Positions 13,801-26,293 of a stretch of 64,000 bases of DNA are shown one piece after another. The DNA lies in assembly GCA_964059195.1 (NCBI GenBank), contig CAXKWD010000010.1:1-64000 (forward strand). The letters run 5' to 3'. How positions within the stretch are numbered: the first letter of the stretch is position 1; each line of letters begins with the position of its first letter. The stretch comes from Ectobius pallidus. Taxonomy: Eukaryota > Arthropoda > Insecta > Blattodea > Ectobiidae. The translations under genes were made by a program, and so were the position numbers. The notes under the pieces are model-generated. The model searched no databases and was not told where the DNA came from. It saw only the letters and a list, made by a program, of their open reading frames with translations.

Positions 13801-16800
13801 AAGGAATAGCCTTTAATCCCTCAATGATCAATACATACAATGAAAATATCGGTGATATGCTAATGGCATAACAGGGGTTGTAAATTTTTCTTTAATAGAA
13901 AAGAATATTGTTGCCTAGCAATGAGTTTTTAAACACGAAAGTGTTGCCTAGCAATGCCATTTTAAACCGAATACTGTTGCCTAGCAATGCCATCATAAAG
14001 AACTGTTGCTTAGCAATGTAATTTTAAACACAATATTGCTACCTATTATAAACCTTTAAATAATATACTGTTGCGTAGCAGTGTTAATTTCAGACACAAA
14101 ACTTTTACTTATCAATGCATTTTTCAAAGTCGAAACTTTTTCCTAGCAATGTAATTTTTAAAGACAATTTGGCTGCTTATCAATGTAATTTTTCTATGAC
14201 GAAAGTTTTGCCTAGCCATGCCAGTCTAAACCGGAAACTGTTGCCTAGCAATTAAGTTTTAAAACACTTGACTCTTGCTTAGCAATGACATTTTGAACAA
14301 GAAACTGTAGCTTAGCAATGCCATCTCCAAATATGAAACTGTTGCCTAGCAATGTCATCTATAAGGAATAGTTTTTAATCCCTCAATGATCAATACATAC
14401 AATGAAAATATCGGTGATATGCTAATGGCAAAACATGGGTTGTAAATTTTGCTTTAATAGAAAGAATACTGTTGCCTAGCAATGAGTTTTAAAACACGAA
14501 AGTGTTGACTAGCAATGCCATTTTAAACCGAAAACTTTTGCCAAGCAATGTCATAAAAAAGAACTGTTGCTTAGTAATGTCATTTTTAAACACAATATTG
14601 CTACCTATTATAAACTTTTAAAAAATATACTGTTGCGTAGCAATGTCAATATCAGACACAAAACTTTTACCATTCAATGCATTTTTCAATGTCGAAACTT
14701 TTTCCTAGCAATGTAATTTTTAAAGACAATTTGGCTGCCTAACAATGTATTTTTTCTATCACGAAAGGTTTGCCTAGCAATGCCAGTCTAAACCGGAAAC
14801 TGTTGCCTAGAAATTAAGTTTTAAAACAGCTGACTCTTGCTTAGCAATGACATTTTGAACATGAAACAGTAGCTTAGCAATGCCATCTCCAAATACGAAA
14901 CTGTTGCCTAGCAATGTCATCTATAAGGAAAAGTTTTTAATCCTTCAATGATCAATACATACAATGAAAATATCGGTCATATGCTAATGTCAAAACATGG
15001 GTTGTAAATTTTACTTTAACAGAAAGAATACTGCTGCCTAGCAATTAGTTTTAAAACACAAAAGCGTTGCCTAGCAATGCCATTTTAAACCGGAAACTGT
15101 TGCCTAGCAATGCCATCAAAAAGAACTGTTGCTTAGCAAAGTAATTTTAAACACAATATTGCTACCTATTATAAAAATTTAAAAAGTATACCGTTGCGTA
15201 GCAATGTCAATATCAGACAAAACTTTTACCTTTCAATGCATTTTTCAATGTCGAAACTTTTTCCTAGCAATGTAATCTTTAAAGACAATTTGGCTGCCTA
15301 ACAATGTAATTTTTCTATCACGAAAGGTTTGCCTAGCAATGCCAGTCTAAACCGGAAACTGTTGCCTAGCAATTAAGTTTTAAAACACCTGACTGTTGCT
15401 TAGCAATGACATTTAGAATAAGAAACTGTAGCTTAGGAATGCCATCTCCAAATACGAAACTATTGCCTAGCAATGTCATCTATAAGGAATAGCCTTTAAT
15501 CCCTCAATGATCAATACATACAATGAAAATATCGGTGATATGCTAATGGCATAACAGGGGTTGTAAATTTTTCTTTAATAGAAAGAATACTGTTCCCTAG
15601 CAATGAGATTTAAAACACGAGAGTGTTGCCTAGCAATGCCATTTTAAACCCGAAACTGCTGCCTAGCAATGTCATCAAAAAGAACTGTTGCTTAGCAATG
15701 TCATTTTTAAACACAATATTGCTACCTATTAAAAGCTTTTAAAAAAGATACTGTTGCGTAGCAATGTCAATTTCTGACACGAAACCTTTACCTTTCAATG
15801 CATTTTTCAAAGTCGAAGCTTCTTCCTAGCAATGTAATTTTTAAAGACAATTTGGCTGCCTAACAATGTAATTTTTCTATCACGAATGTTTTGCCTAGCC
15901 ATGCCAGTCTAAACCGGAAACTGTTGCCTATCAATGAAGTTTTAAAAAACCTGACTGTTGCTTAGCAATGACATTTAGAATAAGAACCTGTAGCTCAGCA
16001 ATGCCATCTCCAAATACGAAACTGTTGCACTAGCAATGTCATCTATAAGGAATAGCCTTTAATCCCTCAATGATCAATACATACAATGAAAATATCGGTG
16101 ATATGCTAATGGCATAACAGGGGTTGTAAATTTTTCTTTAATAGAAAATAATATTGTTGCCTAGCAATGAGTTTTAAAACACGAAAGTGTTGCCTAGCAA
16201 TGCCATTTTAAACCGAATACTGTTGCCTAGCAATGCCATCATAAAGAACTGTTGCTTAGCAATGTAATTTTAAACACAATATTGCTACCTATTATAAACC
16301 TTTAAATAATATACTGTTGCGTAGCAGTGTTAATTTCAGACACAAAACTTTTACTTATCAATGCATTTTTCAAAGTCGAAACTTTTTCCTAGCAATGTAA
16401 TTTTTAAAGACAATTTGGCTGCTTATCAATGTAATTTTTCTATGACGAAAGTTTTGCCTAGCCATGCCAGTCTAAACCGGAAACTGTTGCCTAGCAATTA
16501 AGTTTTAAAACACTTGACTCTTGCTTAGCAATGACATTTTGAACAAGAAACTGTAGCTTAGCAATGCCATCTCCAAATATGAAACTGTTGCCTAGCAATG
16601 TCATCTATAAGGAATAGTTTTTAATCCCTCAATGATCAATACATACAATGAAAATATCGGTGATATGCTAATGTCAAAACATGGGTTGTAAATTTTACTG
16701 TAACGAAAGAATACTGATGCCTAGCAATTAGTTTTAAAACACAAAAGCGTTGCCTAGCAATGCCATTTTAAACCGGAAACTGTTGCCTAGCAATGCCATC

Positions 16801-19800
16801 AAAAAGAACTGTTGCCTAGCAATGTCATTTTTAAACACAATATTGCTACCTATTATAAACTTTTAAATAATTTACTGTTGCGTAGCAGTGTCAATTTCAG
16901 ATACAAAACCTTTAATTTTCAATACATTTTTCAAAGTCGCTACTTTTTCCAAGCAATGTAATTTTTAAAGACAATTTGGCTGCTTAACAATGTAATTTTT
17001 CTATGACGAAAGTTTTTCCAATCCATGCCAGTCTAAAGCGGAAACTGTTGCCAAGCAATTCAGTTTTATAACACCTGACTCTTGCTTAGAAATGACATTT
17101 TGAACAAGAAACTGTAGCTTAGCAATGCCACCTCCAAATACGAAATTGTTGCCTAGCAATGTCATCTATAAGGAATAGTTTTTAATCCTTCCATGATCAA
17201 TACATACAATGAAAATATCGGTGATATGCTAATGGCATAACAGGGGTTGTATATTTTTCTTTAATAGAAAGAATACTGTTGCCTAGCACGGAGTTTTAAA
17301 ACACGAAAATGTTGCCTAGCAATGCCATTTTAAACCCGAAACTGTTGCCTAGAAATGCGATCAAAGAGAACTGTTGCTTAGCAAAGTAATTTTAAACACT
17401 ATATTGCTACCTATTATAAACTTTTAAATAATATACTGTTGCGTAGCAATGTCAATTTCAGACACAAAACTTTTACCTTTCAATGCATTTTTCAAAGTCG
17501 AAACTTTTTCCTAGCAATGTAATTTTTAAAGACAATTTGACTGCCTAACAATGTAATTTTTCTATCACGAAAGTTTTCCCTAGCCATGCCAGTCTAAAAA
17601 GAAACTGTAGCCTAGCAATGAAGTTTTAAAACACCTGACTGTTGCTTAGCAATGACATTTTGAACAAGAAACTGTAGCTTAGCAATGCCATCTCCAAATA
17701 CGAAACTGTGGCGTAGCAATGTCATCTATAAGGAATAGTTTTTAATCCCTCAATGATCAATACATACAATGAAAATATTGGTGATATGCTAATGTCAAAA
17801 CATGGGTTGTAAATTTTACTGTAACGAAAGAATACTGATGCCTAGCAATTAGTTTTAAAACACAAAAGCGTTGCCTAGCAATGCCATTTTAAACCGGAAA
17901 CTGTTGCCTAGCAATGCCATCAAAAAGAACTGTTGCCTAGCAATGTAATTTTAAACACAATATTGCTACCTATTATAAACTTTTAAATAATATACTGTTG
18001 CGTAGCAATGTCAATTTCAGACACAAAACCTTTACTTTTCAATACATTTTTCAAAGTCGAAACTTTTTCCAAGCAATGTAATTTTTAAAGACAATTTGTC
18101 TGCTTAACAATGTAATTTTGCTATGACGAAAGTTTTGCCTAGCCGTGCCAGTCTAAACCGGAAACTGTTGCCTAGCAATTAAGTTTTAAAACACCTGACT
18201 GTTGCTTAGCAATGACATTTTGAACAAGAAACTGTAGCTTAGCAATGCCATCTCCAAATACGAAACTGTTGCCTAGCAATGTCATCTATAAGGAATAGTT
18301 TTTAAACCTTCAATGATCAATACATACAATGAAAATATCGGTGATATGCTAATGTCAAAACATGGGTTGTAAATTTTACTTTAATAGAAAGAATACTGTT
18401 GCCAAGCTATGAGTTTTAAAACACGAAAGTGTTGCCTAGCAATGCCATTTTAAACCGAAAACTGTTGCCAAGCAATGTCATAAAAAAGAACTGTTGCTTA
18501 GCAATGTCATTTTTAAACACAATATTGCTACCTATTATAAACTTTTAAATAATATACTGTTGCGTAGCAATGTCAATTTCTGACACGAAACCTTTACCTT
18601 TCAATGCATTTTTCAAAGTCGAAGCTTCTTCCTAGCAATGTAATTTTTAAAGACAATTTTGCTGCCTAACAATGTAATTTTTCTATCACGAATGTTTTGC
18701 CTAGCCATGCAAGTCTAAACCAGAAACTGTTGCCTAGCAATGAAGTTTTAAAACACCTGACTGTTGCTTAGCAATGACATTTAGAATAAGAAACTGTAGC
18801 TTAGGAATGCCATCTCCAAATACGAAACTATTGCCTAGCAATGTCATCTATAAGGAATAGCCTTTAATCCCTCAATGATCAATACATACAATGAAAATAT
18901 CGGTGATATGCTAATGGCATAACAGGGGTTGTAAATTTTTCTTTAATAGAAAAGAATATTGTTGCCTAGCAATGAGTTTTAAAACACGAAAGTGTTGCCT
19001 AGCAATGCCATTTTAAACCGAATACTGTTGCCTAGCAATGCCATCATAAAGAACTGTTGCTTAGCAATGTAATTTTAAACACAATATTGCTACCTATTAT
19101 AAACCTTTAAATAATATACTGTTGCGTAGCAGTGTTAATTTCAGACACAAAACTTTTACTTATCAATGCATTTTTCAAAGTCGAAACTTTTTCCTAGCAA
19201 TGTAATTTTTAAAGACAATTTGGCTGCTTATCAATGTAATTTTTCTATGACGAAAGTTTTGCCTAGCCATGCCAGTCTAAACCGGAAACTGTTGCCTAGC
19301 AATTAAGTTTTAAAACACTTGACTCTTGCTTAGCAATGACATTTTGAACAAGAAACTGTAGCTTAGCAATGCCATCTCCAAATATGAAACTGTTGCCTAG
19401 CAATGTCATCTATAAGGAATAGTTTTTAATCCCTCAATGATCAATACATACAATGAAAATATCGGTGATATGCTAATGGCAAAACATGGGTTGTAAATTT
19501 TGCTTTAATAGAAAGAATACTGTTGCCTAGCAATGAGTTTTAAAACACGAAAGTGTTGACTAGCAATGCCATTTTAAACCGAAAACTGTTGCCAAGCAAT
19601 GTCATAAAAAAGAACTGTTGCTTAGTAATGTCATTTTTAAACACAATATTGCTACCTATTATAAACTTTTAAAAAATATACTGTTGCGTAGCAATGTCAA
19701 TATCAGACACAAAACTTTTACCATTCAATGCATTTTTCAATGTCGAAACTTTTTCCTAGCAATGTAATTTTTAAAGACAATTTGGCTGCCTAACAATGTA

Positions 19801-20560
19801 ATTTTTCTATCACAAAAGGTTTGCCTAGCAATGCCAGTCTAAACCGGAAACTGTTGCCTAGCAATTAAGTTTTAAAACAGCTGACTCTTGCTTAGCAATG
19901 ACATTTTGAACATGAAACTGTAGCTTAGCAATGCCATCTCCAAATACGAAACTGTTGCCTAGCAATATCTTCTATAAGGAAAAGTTTTTAATCCTTCAAT
20001 GATCAATACATACAATGAAAATATCTTTGATATGCTAATGGCAAAACATGGGTTGTAAATTTTGCATTAATAGAAAGAATACTGTTGCCTAGCAATGAGA
20101 TTTAAAACAGGAAAGTGTTGCCTAGCAATGCCATTTTAAACCGGAAACTGTTGCCTAGCAATGCCATCAAAAAGAACTGTTGCTTAGCAAAGTAATTTTA
20201 AACACAATATTGCTACCTATTATAAACTTTTAAATAATATACTGTTGCGTAGCAATGTCAATTTCAGACACAAAACTTTTACCTTTCAATGCATTTTTGA
20301 AAGTCGAAACTTTTTCCTAGCAATGTAATTTTTAAAGACAATTTGACTGCCTAACAATGTAATTTTTCTATCACGAAAGTTTTCCCTAGCCATGCCAGTC
20401 TAAAAAGAAACTGTAGCCAGGCAATGAAGTTTTAAAACACCTGACTGTTGCTTAGCAATGACATTTTGAACAAGAAACTGTAGCTTAGCAATGCGATCTC
20501 CAAATACGAAACTGTTGCCTAGCAATGTCATCTATAAGGAATAGTTTTTAAACCCTCAAT

Positions 20561-21449
20561 GATCAATACATACAATGAAAATATCCTTGATATGCTAATG
20601 GCAAAACATGGGTTGTAAATTTTGCATTAATAGAAAGAATACTGTTGCCTAGCAAAGAGATTTAAAACACGAAAGTGTTGCCTAGCAATGCCATTTTAAA
20701 CCGGAAACTGTTGCCTAGCAATGTCATAAAAAAGAACTGTTCCTTAGCAATGTCATTTTTAAACACAATATTGCTTCCAATTATAAACTTTTAAAAAATA
20801 TACTGTTGCGTAGCAATGTCAATATCAGACAAAACTTTTACCTTTCAATGCATTTTTCAATGTCGAAACTTTTTCCTAGCAATATAATCTTTAGAAAATT
20901 TGGCTGCCTATCAATGTAATTTTTCTATCACGAAAGGTTTGCCTAGCAATCCCAGTCTAAACCGGAAACTGTTGCCTAGCAATTAAGTTTTAAAACACCT
21001 GACTGTTGCCTAGCAATGCCATTTTAAACCAGTAACTGTTGCCTAGCAATGCCATCAAAAAGAACTGTTGCCTAGCAATGTAATTTTAAACAAAATATTG
21101 CTACCTATTATAAACTTTTAAATAAGATACTGTTGCGTAGGAATGTCAATTTCAGACACAAAACCTTTACTTTTCAATACATTTTTCAAAGTCGAAACTT
21201 TTTCCAAGCAATGAAATTTTTAAAGACAATTTGGCTGCTTAACAATGTAATTTTGCTATGACGAAAGTTTTGCCTAGCCGTGCCAGTCTAAACCGGAAAC
21301 TGTTGCCTAGCAATTAAGTTTTAAAACACCTGACTCTTGCTTAGAAATGACATTTTGAACAAGAAACTGTAGCTTAGCAATGCCATCTCCAAATACGAAA
21401 CTGTTGCCTAGCAATGTCATCTATAAGGAAAAGTTTTTAATCCTTCAAT
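20561..21449 (+). repeat. Long recombinant monomer (889 bp), copy 2
   Basis: Same architecture as the unit at 599, with the fusion near 21001-21030 (CACCTGACTG joined to TTGCCTAGCAATGCCATTTT). It lies 19962 bp downstream of copy 1, and the flanking monomers on the right also match those after copy 1, so it belongs to a longer duplicated segment. Confidence 0.92.
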
Positions 21450-24400
21450 GATCAATACATACAATGAAAATATCGGTCATATGCTAATGTCAAAACATGG
21501 GTTGTAAATTTTACTTTAACAGAAAGAATACTGCTGCCTAGCAATTAGTTTTAAAACACAAAAGCGTTGCCTAGCAATGCCATTTTAAACAGGAAACTGT
21601 TGCCTAGCAATGCCATCAAAAAGAACTGTTGCTTAGCAAAGTAATTTTAAACACAATATTGCCACCTATTATAAAAATTTAAAAAGTATACCGTTGCGTA
21701 GCAATGTCAATATCAGACAAAACTTTTACCTTTCAATGCATTTTTCAATGTCGAAACTTTTTCCTAGCAATGTAATCTTTAAAGACAATTTGGCTGCCTA
21801 ACAATGTAATTTTTCTATCACGAAAGGTTTGCCTAGCAATGCCAGTCTAAACCGGATACTGTTGCCTAGCAATTAAGTTTTAAAACACCTGACTGTTGCT
21901 TAGCAATGACATTTAGAATAAGAAACTGTAGCTTAGGAATGCCATCTCCAAATACGAAACTATTGCCTAGCAATGTCATCTGTAAGGAATAGCCTTTAAT
22001 CCCTCAATGATCAATACATACAATGAAAATATCGGTGATATGCTAATGGCATAACAGGGGTTGTAAATTTTTCTTTAATAGAAAGAATACTGTTCCCTAG
22101 CAATGAGATTTAAAACACGAGAGTGTTGCCTAGCAATGCCATTTTAAACCCGAAACTGCTGCCTAGCAATGTCATCAAAAAGAACTGTTGCTTAGCAATG
22201 TCATTTTTAAACACAATATTGCTACCTATTAAAAGCTTTTAAAAAAGATACTGTTGCGTAGCAATGTCAATTTCTGACGCGAAACCTTTACCTTTCAATG
22301 CATTTTTCAAAGTCGAAGCTTCTTCCTAGCAATGTAATTTTTAAAGACAATTTGGCTGCCTAACAATGTAATTTTTCTATCACGAATGTTTTGCCTAGCC
22401 ATGCCAGTCTAAACCGGAAACTGTTGCCTATCAATGAAGTTTTAAAAAACCTGACTGTTGCTTAGCAATGACATTTAGAATAAGAACCTGTAGCTTAGCA
22501 ATGCCATCTCCAAATACGAAACTGTTGCCTAGCAATGTCATCTATAAGGAATAGCCTTTAATCCCTCAATGATCAATACATACAATGAAAATATCGGTGA
22601 TATGCTAATGGCATAACAGGGGTTGTAAATTTTTCTTTAATAGAAAAGAATATTGTTGCCTAGCAATGAGTTTTAAAACACGAAAGTGTTGCCTAGCAAT
22701 GCCATTTTAAACCGAATACTGTTGCCTAGCAATGCCGTCATAAAGAACTGTTGCTTAGCAATGTAATTTTAAACACAATATTGCCACCTATTATAAACCT
22801 TTAAATAATATACTGTTGCGTAGCAGTGTTAATTTCAGACACAAAACTTTTACTTATCAATGCATTTTTCAAAGTCGAAACTTTTTCCTAGCAATGTAAT
22901 TTTTAAAGACAATTTGGCTGCTTATAATTGTAATTTTTCTATGACGAAAGTTTTGCCTAGCCATGCCAGTCTAAACCGGAAACTGTTGCCTAGCAATTAA
23001 GTTTTAAAACACTTGACTCTTGCTTAGCAATGACATTTTGAACAAGAAACTGTAGCTTAGCAATGCCATCTCCAAATATGAAACTGTTGCCTAGCAATGT
23101 CATCTATAAGGAATAGTTTTTAATCCCTCAATGATCAATACATACAATGAAAATATCGGTGATATGCTAATGGCAAAACATGGGTTGTAAATTTTGCTTT
23201 AATAGAAAGAATACTGTTGCATAGCAATGAGTTTTAAAACACGAAAGTGTTGACTAGCAATGCCATTTTAAACCGGAAACTGTTGCCAAGCAATGTCATA
23301 AAAAAGAACTGTTGCTTAGTAATGTCATTTTTAAACACAATATTGCTACCTATTATAAACTTTTAAATAATTTACTGTTGCGTAGCAGTGTCAATTTCAG
23401 ATACAAAACCTTCAATTTTCAATACATTTTTCAAAGTCGCTACTTTTTCCAAGCAATGTAATTTTTAAAGACAATTTGGCTGCTTAACAATGTAATTTTT
23501 CTATGACGAAAGTTTTTCCAATCCATGCCAGTCTAAAGCGGAAACTGTTGCCAAGCAATTCAGTTTTATAACACCTGACTCTTGCTTAGAAATGACATTT
23601 TGAACAAGAAACTGTAGCTTAGCAATGCCATCTCCAAATACGAAATTGTTGCCTAGCAATGTCATCTATAAGGAATAGTTTTTAATCCTTCAATGATCAA
23701 TACATACAATGAAAATATCGGTGATATGCTAATGGCATAACAGGGGTTGTATATTTTTCTTTAATAGAAAGAATACTGTTGCCTAGCACGGAGTTTTAAA
23801 ACACGAAAATGTTGCCTAGCAATGCCATTTTAAACCCGAAACTGTTGCCTAGAAATGCCATCAAAGAGAACTGTTGCTTAGCAAAGTAATTTTAAACACA
23901 ATATTGCTACTTATTATTAACTTTTAAATAATATACTGTTGCGTAGCAATGTCAATTTCAGACACAAAACTTTTACCTTTCAATGCATTTTTCAAAGTCG
24001 AAACTTTTTCCTAGCAATGTAATTTTTAAAGACAATTTGACTGCCTAACAATGTAATTTTTCTATCACGAAAGTTTTCCCTAGCCATGCCAGTCTAAAAA
24101 GAATCTGTAGCCTAGCAATGAAGTTTTAAAACACCTGACTGTTGCTTAGCAATGACATTTTGAACAAGAAACTGTAGCTTAGCAATGCCATCTCCAAATA
24201 CGAAACTGTTGCCTAGCAATGTCATCTATAAGGAATAGTTTTTAATCCCTCAATGATCAATACATACAATGAAAATATTGGTGATATGCTAATGGCAAAA
24301 CATGGGTTGTAAATTTTGCTTTAATAGAAAGAATACTGTTGCCTAGCAATGAGTTTTAAAACACGAAAGTGTTGCCTAGCAATTCCATTTTAAACCGAAA

Positions 24401-24866
24401 ACTGTTGCCAAGCAATGTCATAAAAAAGAACTGTTGCTTAGTAATGTCATTTTTAAACACAATATTGCTACCTATTATAAACTTTTAAAAAATATACTGT
24501 TGCGTAGCAATGTCAATATCAGACACAAAACTTTTACCATTCAATGCATTTTTCAATGTCGTAACTTTTTCCTAGCAATGTAATTTTTAAAGACAATTTG
24601 GCTGCCTAACAATGTAATTTTTCTATCACGAAAGGTTTGCCTAGCAATGCCAGTCTAAACCGGAAACTGTTGCCTAGCAATTAAGTTTTAAAACAGCTGA
24701 CTCTTGCTTAGCAATGACATTTTGAACATGTAACTGTAGCTTAGCAATGCAATCTCCAAATACGAAACTGTTGCCTAGCAATATCTTCTATAAGGAAAAG
24801 TTTTTAATCCTTCCATGATCAATACATACAATGAAAATATCGGTGATATGCTAATGTCAAAACATG
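20561..24866 (+). repeat. Right member of the ~4.3-kb duplicated segment
   Basis: This is the downstream counterpart of 599-4900. It ends about 40 bp before the retrotransposon. The monomer holding the insertion matches the type beginning at 17755 at its right side (the AATTTGTCTGCTTAAC variant after 34150 matches that near 18090). The insertion therefore fell into a monomer of mixed ancestry. Confidence 0.75.
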
Positions 24867-24905
24867 GGTTGTAAATTTTACTTTAACGAAAGAATACTGA
24901 TGCCT

Positions 24906-24909
24906 AGCA
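24906..24909. repeat. Left 4-bp target-site duplication (AGCA)
   Basis: Satellite sequence GATGCCTAGCA abuts the element at 24910. The same AGCA follows the element at 33923-33926, where the satellite continues as ATTAGTTTTAAAAC. Uninterrupted copies near 8305 and 16720 read CCTAGCAATTAG, so one AGCA was duplicated by a 4-bp staggered integration. Confidence 0.9.
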
Positions 24910-25549
24910 TGAGGCGGAATATGCCTCTAGACATATTCCATAACGTTTTACAGTAATTAATTAAAACAGTTCATTTTATTAATATTATACAGAAATTAAT
25001 TAAACATTGGGAAATATAAGTATAAACCATAATTATTAAGAGTTTGAGAACTAGAATCAATTTTGTCATAAGAAATGGGAAAATTAATACTTTAGAATAA
25101 AAGCAAGTGCAAATAACTGTAATAATAACACAGTCTGAGGAGACAAAGGCAGGCTGTCAATCACTTGAGCAAATTCTGTGTATTGGTATTGTGCTAGAAT
25201 TTTAACGTAGACAAAAGAACATCAGATAAGAGGCGATTTTATTGTGTGATGGGGATAAACCAGCTCTGCTCCGACACTAGAGGAACAATAGGGTGTTTAA
25301 GGTTCCGGGAATTGGAAACCTTCAGAGATCTGTGTTGGCTTCCGATATTCTTCCGCACTAGCGGAATAATACTAACAGATAATAACCAATAAGAATGAGG
25401 GACTAATTTGTGTGTCTGACGTCAGTACGAAGCTTCTTGGGACGTGATGATTTTTGAGACAGACAGAAGAGCCGAGAGCTCCAGAGGATTCGGTCGCGAA
25501 GTTTTTGTAGGCCAGTAGGCCATATCCCGGTAGTAGTCTCAGGAAATTT

Positions 25550-25555
25550 TATAAG
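25550..25555 (+). promoter_or_regulatory. Candidate TATA box of the 5' LTR
   Basis: TATAAG within TTTATAAG lies about 30 bp upstream of a TTAGTC initiator-like sequence near 25580, and about 200 bp before the AATAAA signal. That is the expected U3-R order, which makes 25580 the likely start of element RNA. The call rests on position and motif only. The identical site in the 3' LTR is at 33491-33496. Confidence 0.45.
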
Positions 25556-25750
25556 TCCAGTCGAGGGTCGCTGGGTACTTAGTCAAAGTTAAAGTCCGGG
25601 AAGAGCAATCATTGTAATATACCATTAGAGTCTGAGTAAACTATCAATTAACAAGAAGCCGCGTATTGACGTAACACCTTGCTGAAGAGAGTAAATTAGT
25701 ATTCTGAATATTGTAATTATATTGTAATTGTGCATAGAGCTTTGCATTAG

Positions 25751-25756
25751 AATAAA
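25751..25756 (+). promoter_or_regulatory. Polyadenylation signal AATAAA in the 5' LTR
   Basis: A canonical AATAAA lies downstream of the inferred transcription start, so it can define the end of R. The copy in the 3' LTR at 33692-33697 would be the one used for the full-length element RNA. Confidence 0.55.
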
Positions 25757-25983
25757 TTTCGCTCTTACCCAATTATAACGACTTTAAATTGAACGTACTC
25801 CTTTTAACGTGCTGTCCCTGAGATAAGAGAAAATTAAGTCGGGCAATAGGATAAACAGGTACGAGCCGGGACTGGAACATCACGGCATCTCATCACGACA
25901 ACAGAGCTACAGCATCCTGAGGGTCCAGAGAGACTGCAAGTAAGTCACATCTATTCCAACTGGCACCCAACATCCATTCCAAA

Positions 25984-26001
25984 TGGCGCTTCCAACGTTT
26001 G
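25984..26001 (+). other. Primer binding site (TGG start, tRNA-Lys-like but divergent)
   Basis: Two bases after the LTR end the sequence reads TGGCGCTTCCAACGTTTG. The TGG complements the CCA tail of a tRNA. TGGCGC followed by CCAACGT resembles the class primed by lysine tRNA, but with two extra T residues in the middle. The primer is therefore uncertain; the position relative to the LTR is what supports the call. Confidence 0.7.
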
Positions 26002-26293
26002 AGGGTGTCGAGCATTAATGGCATAGGACATTAATGAAAATACAGCACGGGAGGCAACGAGGCTTCACTACCGAGGATCGACGGCAGCAGACAGCGGCGA
26101 GTGGGACTTCAGTCACCGCCACACGGGCCAGCAACTCATCGCTCAACACACCAAAATTGTAAAGTACAAACATTTCATATTTGTGTATATATATTTTGTT
26201 TTGAGGGTATTTTTACATGTATATTATAGCTAGATGTGTTAGCATAGCAGGGTATATTTTTGTGCAGAGGGAAACTAAGTGTAAATTAGCTCA
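26002..26293 (+). other. Untranslated leader between PBS and gag
   Basis: These 292 bp hold no usable ORF. The second half is AT-rich with T/G runs (TATATATATTTTG near 26190). Packaging or dimerisation signals would be expected in such a leader, but no specific structure could be identified by eye. Confidence 0.6.

Larger units (their letters stand above)
1..24909 (+). repeat. Satellite block A: head-to-tail ~561-bp monomers
   Basis: The whole stretch is tandem repeat and no gene is visible. Using the invariant GATCAATACATAC segment as anchor, monomers start at 38, 599, 1487, 2046, 2608, 3170, 3732, 4292, 4854, 5415, 5976, 6537, 7097, 7657, 8219, 8779, 9340, 9901, 10460, 11020, 11582, 12142, 12704, 13264, 13826, 14388, 14950, 15509, 16072, 16634, 17195, 17755, 18315, 18877, 19439, 20001, 20561, 21450, 22009, 22571, 23133, 23695, 24255 and 24817. 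Spacing is 559-563 bp except for two long units (from 599 and 20561). All copies have the same orientation. Neighbouring monomers differ at many sites, while monomers several units apart are nearly identical, which is the signature of higher-order organisation. The last monomer is cut after 93 bp by the retrotransposon. The array continues off the left edge. Short minus-strand ORFs inside it are treated as chance. Confidence 0.97.
24910..25981 (+). repeat. 5' LTR (1072 bp), possibly lacking its first 99 bp
   Basis: It begins TGAGGCGG and ends CATTCCA, giving the usual TG...CA ends. It aligns end to end with 32851-33922 with one difference found, at 24917. Near its start GGAATATG and CATATTCC form a perfect 8-bp inverted repeat around CCTCTAGA; the base that differs in the 3' LTR breaks the outermost pair. 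Inferred signals are a TATA-like TATAAG at 25550, a start site near 25580 and AATAAA at 25751. The sequence just before the homologous 3' LTR start is not purine-rich, and a PPT-TGTCAC junction lies 99 bp further upstream. The complete LTR may therefore be 1171 bp with this copy 5'-truncated. Confidence 0.93.

Noticed and set aside
1..24909. CRISPR array suggested by ~34-bp repeats
   Set aside because: Repeats are degenerate and contiguous without unique spacers, are organised in 561-bp monomers, and no cas genes are present. It is a eukaryotic satellite.
24867..24909. Second LTR or nested element at the left junction
   Set aside because: The sequence up to 24909 is ordinary satellite in phase; only one element boundary is present.
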